Shown here piece after piece: positions 12,601 to 20,258 of a stretch of 64,000 bases of DNA. The notes under the pieces were generated by a model, which did no database searches, was not told the DNA's origin, and saw nothing but the letters and a program-made list of their open reading frames with translations. Position numbers and translations under genes: made by a program. Source of the stretch: Lumbricus terrestris. Lineage: Eukaryota; Annelida; Clitellata; Crassiclitellata; Lumbricidae. How positions within the stretch are numbered: the stretch's first letter is position 1; every line of letters starts with the position of its first letter. The stretch lies in contig OX457043.1 of assembly GCA_949752735.1 (NCBI GenBank), positions 4,203,867-4,267,866 on the forward strand, in the 5' to 3' direction.

Positions 12601-14489
12601 GAATCCGTTGACTTGAATAAAAAACGAAACGAGTTTTTTACGGCTTTGCTTAGAGGCTGCACGTTACAATAATTATTTGCATTGATCCGTTCCGTTATTT
12701 TAATCAAGTTCCGATTTAGTAAGCTTCACTTAGAATTTGCCTAGGTCTATAAAATAATACGGTTAGGAGCCTTTGAAAAGTGACCTAAGAAAATGTGAGA
12801 GCGCTTCGTTTGATCTATTTCACTTAGACTAGACTACCTCCTCTTTCAAGAATATCCGCTGCGTATTGTTGCTGTTCTGAGGTTCGTAAGGCGCAAATGG
12901 TCTTCTGATAATCCCTGATGCTTCGTTTTCGAAGAATGTCCAGCAACGCTTCGTTTCTCTTCATGTCTCCTGGTTGACCGCATATGAAATCCAGATGCCT
13001 GCGATTCAGAACGCCATTGGAATGAAGCATTTGAGCCAAGTCCGAAGTTCGCTTGATCAATTCTACCAGAATTTCTTGATGGACGTTAATCGTTATCTCT
13101 TCTTTCTCCGTTATAGGGAGATCAATTTCACAGAGCGGATTGTATCTACCCCCACCTGCAAGAGAAGGCCTAGCAATCAATTTCTAAAAGCTGTTAGATA
13201 ATAACAAGTGTGTTTTAGAAACCTCTTTGAAAATGCCCATGTTCCCTCTTCTCACTTTTCAAGCTCTTGCTAAGATAATAATTACTAACTGTGACCAATG
13301 CATTTTGCAACTCCTGAAAAAATTATCTGTGGGCACCGCGCCCATGGTCGTTATCCTCCCAGTTTAACTGAAGGATTATCTATATAATTGTGGGCCTATG
13401 CCTACAAAGTAAGCCATAATATAGCCTACTTTAGCAGGCCTTAGTTCCGATAAGCCTAATAATTCAGTCGTGTGCTGTGACCCTATGCTGTGGAATGGCC
13501 TTCCTTAAGTTCCTGCAGCAACTCGTGTTCAGATTTTACTCTGGAGGTTCTATTGTTTCTGCCCGTGGTCTTAAAACTTTTCTTTATGGCGGGGTTCTTT
13601 GCACTAAGAGCAGATATTATGTGTAAACTTTATAAATTCGTCAGTAGGCCCTAGTAGGTTATAGCATTGCATAGTTGTAGCACAGCATAGTATAGATAAT
13701 TATTAATATAATATAGCCTACATGTATATTATATTAATATAATTATTGGCATTGACCTCTGTCCTCTGTATTAGGCCTAACAACTTCGTGACCGAAAAAC
13801 TGAGATCGTCGCCCAGAGATTGCAGTTTAGCAGGCCTCGTGGTGCTCTTCTTGCTCCTATTGATCAATTTTCTAGTACATAATCTTAAATTTTTACAATA
13901 ACTAATGGGCCATACAATAGCGTACATGACAGTGTGCAAATATAAAGTTATCTACTCCACGACTCCCACGAGTAAGCCAAACATTAGGAAACATTCTGTG
14001 ACAGTGCGCTGAAATAGATGGATTACGTTTAGGAAAATGGCAGTTCTAAGAATGCAGCTTGGCCAATCTAGTGTAGGCCTAATTGTGGGATAGCCTACTG
14101 CTCAATTCTTGCTTAGGCTACGTCTATTTTGCGCTTACATTGATCCAAAGAAGAAATTTACAAATCGGTATATTCTCACCTGCAAGATAGTTTACCAGAT
14201 GACTTTGGTTAGTTTCCTGTAAAATCTCAAGTAAGTGTGGATAGTGATTTTCCTTTTGCATATAATTTACAATGGCTCTATTTTTCGCAGTCACTGAACA
14301 TGCGGATCTGACATTCTGAAATTCCATCTGGGAAAGGAACCCGTAACTTAACAATTTATCTGTTAATCCGAATTCTGGCTCCATATGTAGCACAAGAAAC
14401 TCTAGACTTTCAGCCGTCGGTGAATCTAATTCAGTCAGTTGGTCAACCCTTGCATACACGATCTCGTTGCACCTTGCTGGCATCGTCAT
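1..14489 (-). CDS. CARD/TRADD-N-like/double-propeller protein, copy A (3' partial)
   Basis: Unrecognised family. Nine exons, joined by phase: 14489-14180, 13155-12838, 12096-11729, 10437-10251, 8998-8714, 6208-5895, 5683-5605, 2200-1337 and 258-1, running off the window. Every junction is GT-AG and about 994 codons stay open. Domains in order: CARD-like (about residues 35-103), second CARD-like (about 135-209), TRADD-N-like unit plus extension (210-394), third CARD-like (395-489), TRADD-N-like (490-594), linker (595-620), propeller I (621-908), start of propeller II. No signal peptide, membrane span, Walker A or caspase motif is seen, so a cytosolic adaptor or sensor role is inferred. The start at 14489 is the first ATG in frame before the conserved block; copy B uses a slightly different ATG and a non-coding first exon is possible. 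A complete paralogue lies at 29666-38667. Introns are swollen by transposons. Confidence 0.8.
565..756. mobile_element. hAT-type MITE with CAGGGCT ends
   Basis: 192-bp element in the propeller I/II intron of copy A. It starts CAGGGCTG and ends with AGCCCTG, flanked on both sides by the 8-bp duplication TAAAAAAG. An 8-bp target-site duplication with CAG...CTG ends is typical of hAT elements. A relative lies at 34677-34868 and a truncated one at 39818. No coding capacity. Confidence 0.8.
757..1336. other. Copy A intron remainder with dispersed-repeat fragment
   Basis: Intronic. Around 990-1020 is a segment with CCGTCCGCCCAAAACGGAC that recurs near 25820, so it is a dispersed repeat. Nothing coding is seen. 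Copy B's equivalent intron is only 463 bp, so most of this is inserted DNA. Confidence 0.5.
1337..2200 (-). CDS. Copy A, exon encoding propeller I
   Basis: 864-bp exon, phase 1 at both ends (acceptor TTTTTCAG at 2201-2208, donor GTTAGT at 1331-1336). It encodes 288 residues of short alternating hydrophobic strands such as DKIYLRF, CDGTLLVL, YKIALVTR and GNLFIAYD, typical of a beta-propeller, but without WD40 GH/WD dipeptides. Copy B's exon is 30 bp longer. Confidence 0.75.
2885..3290. repeat. Degenerate tandem repeat of about 118 bp, 3-4 units
   Basis: Successive units share the landmarks 'gcattttaggctgtcatttt', 'attgctca', 'agtgctaatag' and 'cttcaaagtgt...ccc'. Units begin near 2888, 3005, 3122 and 3235 and drift in sequence. 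They lie inside the hAT element at 2770-4489. Confidence 0.6.
3341..4007 (+). pseudogene. Coding stretch in two frames inside a hAT element (captured sequence?)
   Basis: A frame open from 3341 to 3670 (109 residues, charged, mixed helix/strand) is followed in a different frame by 3564-4007. The second part ends in a basic, serine-rich tail with PRKRSK and KREVTFGDAMLRN and a stop at 4005-4007. The two frames overlap, as expected after a single frameshift or across an unseen short intron. I do not recognise the product; it has no hAT dimerisation or DDE features. It may be transposon ORF2 or a captured host gene fragment. Confidence 0.4.
5605..5683 (-). CDS. Copy A, short linker exon
   Basis: 79-bp exon, phase 0 in and phase 1 out (acceptor CTTCAG at 5684-5689, donor GTGAGT at 5599-5604). 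It encodes RFDGSRTSSIKPGRVDIEDM..., a charged linker between the second TRADD-N-like unit and propeller I. The paralogous exon (32791-32872) has one extra arginine codon, which confirms it is coding. Confidence 0.8.
5895..6208 (-). CDS. Copy A, exon of TRADD-N-like unit 2
   Basis: 314-bp exon (acceptor TTTGTCAG, donor GTACGG). It encodes a helical stretch followed by a strand-helix core: RGIVIWLLCPS, then STKDLSHLKDIYLTGDLL. This follows the TRADD-N pattern: a hydrophobic strand, then L..L...Y..G.L. Assignment is by pattern only. Paralogue: 33072-33385. Confidence 0.65.
6279..6420. repeat. GCGTGT / GT microsatellite
   Basis: About 60 bp of a hexamer (GCGTGT) passes abruptly into a pure GT run, in the copy A intron between TRADD-N-like unit 2 and CARD3. 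It is absent from copy B. Confidence 0.95.
6530..8330 (+). mobile_element. Decayed LINE (RTE-like RT) inside a copy A intron
   Basis: Broken reverse-transcriptase frames are readable: KAPGPDDVAAELLRFGG near 6905, SALIPLPKKGDP near 7040, QEQAGFR near 7190, a degraded ADDIVLMARTSEEL block near 7612-7650, and the C-terminal FGHIIRQPHDS near 8087. Many stops and frameshifts make it dead. The equivalent copy B intron (33386-33979) lacks it, so it inserted after the gene duplication or was lost from B. Confidence 0.75.
8714..8998 (-). CDS. Copy A, exon of CARD3
   Basis: 285-bp exon, phase 1/1 (acceptor GTTTTAG, donor GTAAAA). It encodes an all-helical module of about 95 residues: LIEPLVSAGCLTRKQAMRI, then FELLKVIRSHPNEKQQHFID and LRSFDQRRIADVI. 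The hydrophobic spacing fits a CARD (helix, G-h-L turn, E/K..L...I, F...L.....L). Paralogue: 33980-34264, same length. Confidence 0.7.
9016..9360 (-). mobile_element. LINE 3' relic shared with copy B
   Basis: It begins with TCGTAA/GTAATC units, then 'cttctaaagcgccac', and continues with LINE 3' sequence related to the family at 45954-47996. The same relic sits in the same intron of copy B (34290-34630), so it predates the duplication. Confidence 0.65.
9473..9702. repeat. ATC and CAA trinucleotide microsatellites
   Basis: About 65 CAT/ATC triplets with rare GTC interruptions, followed by about ten CAA triplets. It is intronic. Apparent long poly-His, poly-Ser or poly-Met frames here are artefacts. 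Confidence 0.95.
10251..10437 (-). CDS. Copy A, exon of TRADD-N-like unit 1 extension
   Basis: 187-bp exon, phase 0 in and phase 1 out (acceptor TTGAAG, donor GTAAGT). It encodes IDGLPFVVLELILLKVFEIR, a helix, then WNFTIKRRRFKSAENRIVSR. The two exposed hydrophobic strands and helix complete the preceding unit. Paralogue: 35160-35346, same length and strongly conserved. Confidence 0.75.
10837..11639. mobile_element. hAT MITE with CAGTGGCGTAGCC ends
   Basis: Ends CAGTGGCGTAGCCA and TGGCTACGCCACTG with a perfect 8-bp duplication AAATCAGG on each side (10829-10836, 11640-11647). It is interrupted by a LINE fragment at 10920-11452. The same family occurs at 37613-37873 and 40335-40583. Confidence 0.9.
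10920..11452 (+). mobile_element. L2/CR1-like LINE 3' fragment nested in a hAT MITE
   Basis: An open frame from 10922 to 11413 gives the C-terminal part of a LINE ORF2: LDYCCSILVGLPQ, HWLPISQRIEYRIASLV and FSVVGPSVWNCLP. The 3' tail reads GGGAGCGCTTCTGAGTGG...GAGGCGCTATATAAAT and ends in TGAA repeats. Target duplication AACAGTA (10913-10919 and 11453-11459) proves insertion into the MITE. It is 5' truncated. Confidence 0.88.
11729..12096 (-). CDS. Copy A, exon of TRADD-N-like unit 1
   Basis: 368-bp exon, phase 1 in and phase 0 out (acceptor TTTTGTAG, donor GTATGA). It encodes TAKIYCHLNRGGNKVDDSEV, helices, then FGLMFVTFNNGIAYYFHVAS, LQELVHLRHVYDVEAIDTIM and a closing NDFERCLMYFHQ helix. This strand-strand-helix core with L..L..Y fits a TRADD-N-like fold. 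Paralogue: 36091-36458, same length. Confidence 0.7.
12175..12573. mobile_element. hAT MITE with ATGGGCGGAGTTT ends
   Basis: Inverted repeats ATGGGCGGAGTTT / AAACTCCGCCCAT are flanked by the 8-bp duplication AGCGTACC (12167-12174, 12574-12581). Inside are three copies, about 75 bp apart, of the hairpin word GATGACC-T6-AGTCATC or variants (about 12283, 12358, 12434). It lies in the CARD2/TRADD-N intron. Confidence 0.88.
12838..13155 (-). CDS. Copy A, exon of CARD2 (lost in copy B)
   Basis: 318-bp exon, phase 1 at both ends (acceptor CTCTTGCAG, donor GTAGTC), so skipping it keeps frame. It encodes a helical module: LIKRTSDLAQMLHSNGVLNR, IRDYQKTICALRTSEQQQYA and ADILERGG, with CARD-like spacing. 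Only a decayed remnant remains in copy B at 37190-37275. Confidence 0.7.
13470..13610 (+). mobile_element. LINE 3' fragment (relic)
   Basis: Reads as CDPMLWNGLP followed by broken frames resembling the WNxLP region near the end of LINE ORF2. Short and decayed. Confidence 0.35.
14180..14489 (-). CDS. Copy A, first coding exon with CARD1
   Basis: Donor GTGAGA at 14174-14179, phase 1 out. It encodes a short N-terminal arm, then LTDKLLSYGFLSQMEFQNVR, KNRAIVNYMQKENHYPHLLE and ILQETNQSHLVNYLA, a CARD-like six-helix pattern. The start is chosen at ATG 14489-14487. The homologue of copy B's ATG is present here but is followed by an in-frame TGA, so copy A must start later. Confidence 0.65.
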
Positions 14490-15084
14490 CGTAATTCCAT
14501 GCACTAGCTGATATTCAGTGTGCACACTAACTATAATATTACGTGCACCAACTAAAATTTAGGTAATAGCCTATGAACGCTAGATCGGATGCACATGAGC
14601 GCAGGGCCTGTAATAGCAATGGTTTAGGCCTACCATGCAACAGGTCACGCCACATTAACTCACAAGTGAACTCCTCAAAGTGACGATAGGGGGCCTCATC
14701 TATGTACCCTGCATTATCTCAAAGCTGAACGCTAGCTTATAAGTCTATGCCGAGCTACTTGAAGCACCAGTGTCATTAGGCTTCTTGTAGGCTAAGTGTT
14801 TGCATTAAAAACTCATGCTAAAATAACTTGAATTTGCTGAGTAACGCCAACAACGGCACGGTAGGCCTAAGCCGGTAAATTACATCCAGTCTTGATCCAG
14901 AGCAGTAGGCACGACCAAGCTGAGCCGTCAACGTCTAGGCCTACATGTGCATTCAGATATATCACTGGTTAACCGTTAACGCAGAATAAGACAAATATCA
15001 AATTCCTATTCAGACACTAAGCTTATAGCCTAACTGCACACAAAGTGAACCATACACGGTAGGTGTAAACCTCGTGACAGTTCG
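14490..15084. other. Upstream of copy A, no gene seen
   Basis: Unique-looking AT-rich sequence with several TAGGCCTA words. It should contain the copy A promoter or a 5' untranslated exon, but no TATA box or clear initiator could be assigned. Confidence 0.4.
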
Positions 15085-15729
15085 AAGACATCTCTGATCA
15101 TTTACCAATCATAGCATGGTTTGATCTTGGTCCCATCAAACCTCCTAACAAGCCTCAAACACTGACATTTAACTTAGTATCTGATGACCATAAAGCCAAA
15201 TTTTTGCAATCCTTAGACTCTACGGACTGGTCTGATATCCGTGAAGCTTGTACAGAACTAGACACTGATAAGGTCTACATGTATGACCTATTTCTTAGCA
15301 ATTATAAGAAGCTTTATGATGATTCTTTTCCAATTTCCACTAGGACTTATGCTCGTAGCTCTATCCCAAAAAAAGCTCTGGATGACTCGGGCACTGGTAA
15401 AATCTAGTAGGCTAATAAGAAAGCGAAACTATATAGAAAATTCGTAAAAAATCCAAATGAGGCCAACAAGAGGAAATTCATCCTATACAGAAACAAATTT
15501 AAGAAAGTTAAATTGCAAGCCGAAAAAGATTATTATGCATCCGAAATTTTAATCCATAATAATAACTTTTAAAAACCTGGGGTCTTCTGAGGAGTATACT
15601 GGATAGAGATACTAACAGAGAAACTGTAATTACTGGATTGAATGTAAATGGTGAACAAATTACTGACCCTCAGACTATGGCAACTAAATTCAATAATTTC
15701 TTCACAGGCATTGCACAATCTCTTGTTAA

Positions 15730-17798
15730 CCCATTAGTGCCTAGCGTCCCCCAAAATGGGACACCACTTCAAAAATTCACATAAAATTAAATCTGCATTA
15801 AATATGCAATTTAATGTTATAGCCGTTATGCCAACATGCTGATAAAGTGATTCTGACACAAAATGAGCACAAAAAATATTTTTATCGACTGAAAATTATG
15901 TTTTTGATCTCGCCATTGACCTATTTTAGCAAATGTAAACATTGCGGACTTTCCGCGACCTATTTAAAAAAATGTGTCCGCATTTCTACAGATCTGTCTT
16001 TGGTTTCACAAAGGTTGGTATATACTATTACATAAATAATTAGATCAAATTCATTTTGCTAAAATATAACACATGCATTTTATCACTGAAGCGCTGTCCC
16101 ATTTTTGGGGACGCAAGGCACGAATGGGTACGTCAAGTTCAACACACGCAGTTTTGCATCTTGTATGGTATTGTAGTCAGATATTGTTTAAAAAGAAGCA
16201 TAGATGGTTGTTTGTAGGCAGAAGTATCACTCTCAGTGAGAGATAGCGTTATATGATGTTATTTGAATCAAAAATTTATTGACAACTTCAACTGTAGGCT
16301 GCATTTGGCCTATGTATACATGTATAGCCTACATGAATATTTCACACGAATAGAAATTGTCCAGAATCTACTAGGCCCATGCAATGTAGTGCAAAATAAT
16401 AGTCAAAATTCACTCATTCTGTTGTTTGCAGTTGCTAGAAAATTAAATTTAATAATTTAATTTATATTAATTTTTTTGAAATAAATAAGAAAAAAATCAG
16501 TCGCTATGTAATTTGTCATTCTAGTCTAAGGTGTCACCCAAACTCAAGAAATGCCGTTGTGCATTGTAATGCATATCACTTTCCTGTTACATTTTCCTGT
16601 TAGGCCTGCTACAATATCAGGTAGGCCTAATGACTAGGCAACGGTATCGCACTATGTTGAATACACCACTCGGCTTTTGGTCTGATTCACATCCATGTGG
16701 ATGAGTTGGTACATGGATCCCAACCCTGGATTAGTCGGGTGGCATATTGGTTGTCAATCCAGTTGATTCCTACTAACAACTAGTGGTCCTTTACCACTTC
16801 TTTACCACTCTCAGCCTGCAACTAAGCCATTGTTGGCTACACAGAATGCTCATTGAATTCACCACATGGTTACTTTGCTCGGTCAGACCTATAATAGAGT
16901 TGGAGTCCGTGGGTTCCCAACTTGGTGCGGTTGGTTCATAGCAACAACTATGTTGTGTAGGCTGCTATGACTTATTTACCATTCTGTGACTGCTACAGCA
17001 GATGAGCAAAATATACCATTATTGAGACAATGCAAGTCAACAAATGTGAAGATTTTCACTTCCTATGGTCGAGCTGTACAAAATAGAAAAGTGAGGGCCA
17101 GGGCATGGATCTGAACACACAGTAGTCTGTCATGGAAAGGATAAGCTGGCTGGACAAACCAGAAAGTATGAACTTCACTTGCTAGCACCAAATCCCATCT
17201 GTTGTAACTCAGATGCATTGTGCGAATGAAAGTCTGTGAAAGTTTGGGGAAAATGAAATATCGGTCCACATAAGGAGGGCTAGGCCAATAATCTACTACA
17301 CAAGACTAGTCACTAGTACTTTAGCAATTGAATAGCTTCATGTAACTGTTTTATGAGCCTTCTGTAACAGTGTTGGTTGCCATTGCTACAGGATATTGAT
17401 CTGAGACACGAACAGCAATAATATGATTTGCTGCGTGTAAGCAATTCATTTCAAAATGTGAGCATTTTGGCATATAAATGCATTCAACCATGCCATTTTT
17501 GTTGCAATTTTGCACATACATTTTATTTTAAGTTATTCTGAGTGCAAATTATTTATCTGTTTTCTTAATTTGACTGTATCAACAGTCTTGAGTGATGTAA
17601 CCTGCACACATCACAATGTAAATCTTCACGTACCCATTCGTGCCTAGCGTCCCCAAAAATGGGACGCTTAAAAAAACTGCTCCTAAAGCACCAAAAGCTG
17701 AAATTATACAGAATTTGTGTTAGGTATTGTCCAAACTCATCATTTGCAACAAAGTTTTCATATTTTGAGATGAATTTGAAAAATCAGGCACTAATGGG
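15730..17798. mobile_element. piggyBac-like element with TTAA duplication
   Basis: Ends CCCATTAGTGCCT and AGGCACTAATGGG, flanked by TTAA at 15726-15729 and 17799-17802, the hallmark of piggyBac. A second, inward pair of near-identical repeats lies at 16096-16128 and 17633-17665. No intact transposase was found; a minus-strand frame near 17063-17269 is short and broken. Non-autonomous. Confidence 0.85.
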
Positions 17799-18434
17799 TT
17801 AATAAAATACCTGCTGCAACTAACTATTTTCTCCCCTACTTGTCCCAACCCCTTCCACATTCTATAGCATTAATCCCGTCTACACCTTGTGAAATAATGA
17901 ACCTTGCGCATACCATTCGCACTACGCATAGTAAAGGAGTCGATGGAATTGGCCCTGCCATAGCCCTATTAACATTGACTAAAATTGCAATTCCGCTATG
18001 AGAGATTGTCAACTGCTCATTTACCACTGGAGTATTCCCCTCTGCATTGAAAACTGCCAAGGTCATACCCATTCATAAAAAGGGCCCGAGGTACAATGTT
18101 TCTAACTACAGACCGATTTCTGTACTCCCATTCTGAGCTAAAAAATTTAAAAAATTAATGTAGGCTACGCACGTTTAGATAGTCTTTTTTTTATCAAAAG
18201 AGAAAGTACTATTTCAGTCTCCAACAGGGTCATTCTACCTACATGCCCCTTCTAAGCATACAAGACAAAAATCTCTAATGCAATTGAAAATAATGAATAC
18301 TCCCTTGGTATCTTCCTTGATGTAGCTAAACCTTTGATTCTGTAAATCATCATACTTTTATAAAATAAACTGTTTAACTATGGAATTAGAGGAACACAAT
18401 TACAATGGTTTGTTAGCTATCTTGAAAATCGTTT

Positions 18435-18808
18435 AAAACTGGTTTCTGTTAATAATTATAATTCTGATCTACAACTCATTTCTCACTGTGTTTCTCAAGG
18501 ATCTAATCTTGGACCTCTTTTATTTTTAGTCTATATTAGGCCTAATGATTTACCTAATGTAGGCCTATCGCCTTCTGTGTATTTTGTGCTATTTGCTGAT
18601 GATTCTAACTTATTTCATTTAAAAACTGGTTTCTGTTAATAATTATAATTCTGATCTACAACTCATTTCTCACTGTGTCTCTCAAGGATCTAATCTTGGA
18701 CCTCTTTTATTTTTAGTCTATATTAGGCCTAATGATTTACCTAATGTAGGCCTATCGCCTTCTGTGTATTTTGTGCTATTTGCTGATGATTCTAACTTAT
18801 TTCATTCT
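18435..18808 (+). repeat. 187-bp tandem duplication across the RT active site
   Basis: Segment 18435-18621 is repeated almost exactly at 18622-18808. It spans the RT motifs QGSNLGPLLFL and FADDSNLF of the host LINE, so the catalytic block is present twice. 187 is not a multiple of 3, so the frame shifts. Confidence 0.9.
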
Positions 18809-19163
18809 GATAAATCTATTGATACCCAATTTTACACTGTTAATTCTGAGCTTCACCGAGTCGTTGATTGGTTTAGATCGAATAAACTTAGGCCTACTCT
18901 AAATTTAGATAAAACCAACTAGGCCCTACATCCTCTTCAGATCCCATAAGAAAAAATATCCCAATGAACTTCCTATTCTGCTTATTGAAGGGACTCCTAT
19001 CCCCCAAGTAACATCCGCAAAATGTTTGGGCGTATAGGCTACAATGGCCAGCTTCTAAATTGGAACGAACACATCAATAATATCTCTAGCAAAATTGTTA
19101 AGACTGTTGGTGTGCCATTTCGCTCATCTAAACTGATTCCTGTATCTATCCGGTCTATGCTAT

Positions 19164-20195
19164 TGTAGCGAACCTGGCGGCCCGCTCTCCTTGCTAAGCT
19201 CCGCCCACTCGAGGCAAGTTCCTTGTTAGCTCCGCCCCTTGAGGCAAGTTCCTGAGGCAAGTTCCTTGTTAGCCACGCCCACTCGAGGCAAGTTCCTTGC
19301 TAGCCACGCCCCTTGAGGCAAGTTCCTGAGGCAAGTTCCTTGCTACCCCCCCCTTCCTGAGGCAAGTTCCTTGCTAAGCCACGCCCCTTGAGGCAAGTTC
19401 CTGAGGCAAGTTCCTTGCTAAGCCACGCCTACTCGAGGCAAGTTCCTGAGGCAAGTTCCCTGCTAAGCCACGCCCCTTGAGGCAAGTTCCTGAGGCAAGT
19501 TCCTTGCTACCCCCTCCCTTTGAGGCAAGTTCCTGAGGCAAGTTCCTTAGCGGTCGAGGCAAGTTCCTTGTTAGCCCCTCCCTCCAGAGGCAAGTTCCTT
19601 AGCGGTCGAGGCAAGTTCCTGAGGCAAGTTCCTTGCTAGCTCCGCCCACTTGAGGCAAGTTCCCTAGAACTTGAGGCAAGTTCCCTAGATTAGGTGCCAG
19701 CCCGTAGATTGTATAAATAGACGTGGACAGATGACACAGACGGCTCTCAGACGATACAGTGCGAGGCGGAGCTCTCGCAGAGGCAGACAGTAGATACCGT
19801 CATCGACGAGGAGCGACGAGCAGGAGAAGACGTCTGGACGGCGGCGTGGCTACGTGCGAGAACGACGACGGAGAGCGACACACGGACGGACACGGACGGA
19901 ACCGACGTTGACAGCCCTGCAGAATACGGCCATCCCTGGGGTGCAGAGGCTTTCCTATCGTCGTCTGGTTTCGTGCTACAATAAATCGTGTCGCAGAAGA
20001 TATCGTGTCGTTGTCTGACTTCCGGGTTGATAGGCAGCAGAACTGCATCGAGTAAGTCCTTCGAAATACCACGAAGGCCGGACTCATACCCTTTTGGCGA
20101 GGGGGTTGCACGCGGACGGTACCTACACACACATCGGATTTCCTACCCTCGTGGAGGGTGGATGCTCAGAAGTGCACCATCTTGTTTTCGCTACA
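19164..20195 (+). repeat. 5' LTR with array of 12-bp units
   Basis: 1032 bp. The U3 part (19202-19693) holds about 21 copies of GAGGCAAGTTCC separated by CCACGCCC or CCGCCC boxes. A TATA box (TATAAATA) lies at 19712-19719 and AATAAA at 19980-19985, giving a U3-R-U5 order. Confidence 0.92.
19712..19719 (+). promoter_or_regulatory. LTR TATA box
   Basis: TATAAATA follows directly after the GAGGCAAGTTCC/GC-box array and precedes a GC-rich leader. It is repeated at the same place in LTR2 (about 23821). Confidence 0.8.
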
Positions 20196-20196
20196 C

Positions 20197-20213
20197 TGGT
20201 ACCAGAAGTGGGG
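20197..20213 (+). other. Primer-binding site
   Basis: TGGTACCAGAAGTGGGG begins one base after LTR1. Its complement resembles the 3' end of a metazoan tRNA-Leu ending in CCA (from memory, one mismatch to the UAA isoacceptor), so Leu-tRNA priming is likely. Confidence 0.7.
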
Positions 20214-20258
20214 TGTGCAGTTCTTCCTGCCAGCGACGACAACCCGAGGTAACCGAAG

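Noticed and set aside
19164..19700. CRISPR-like array
   Set aside because: The 12-bp units have no constant-length unique spacers, lie in an LTR of a eukaryotic element and have no cas genes.
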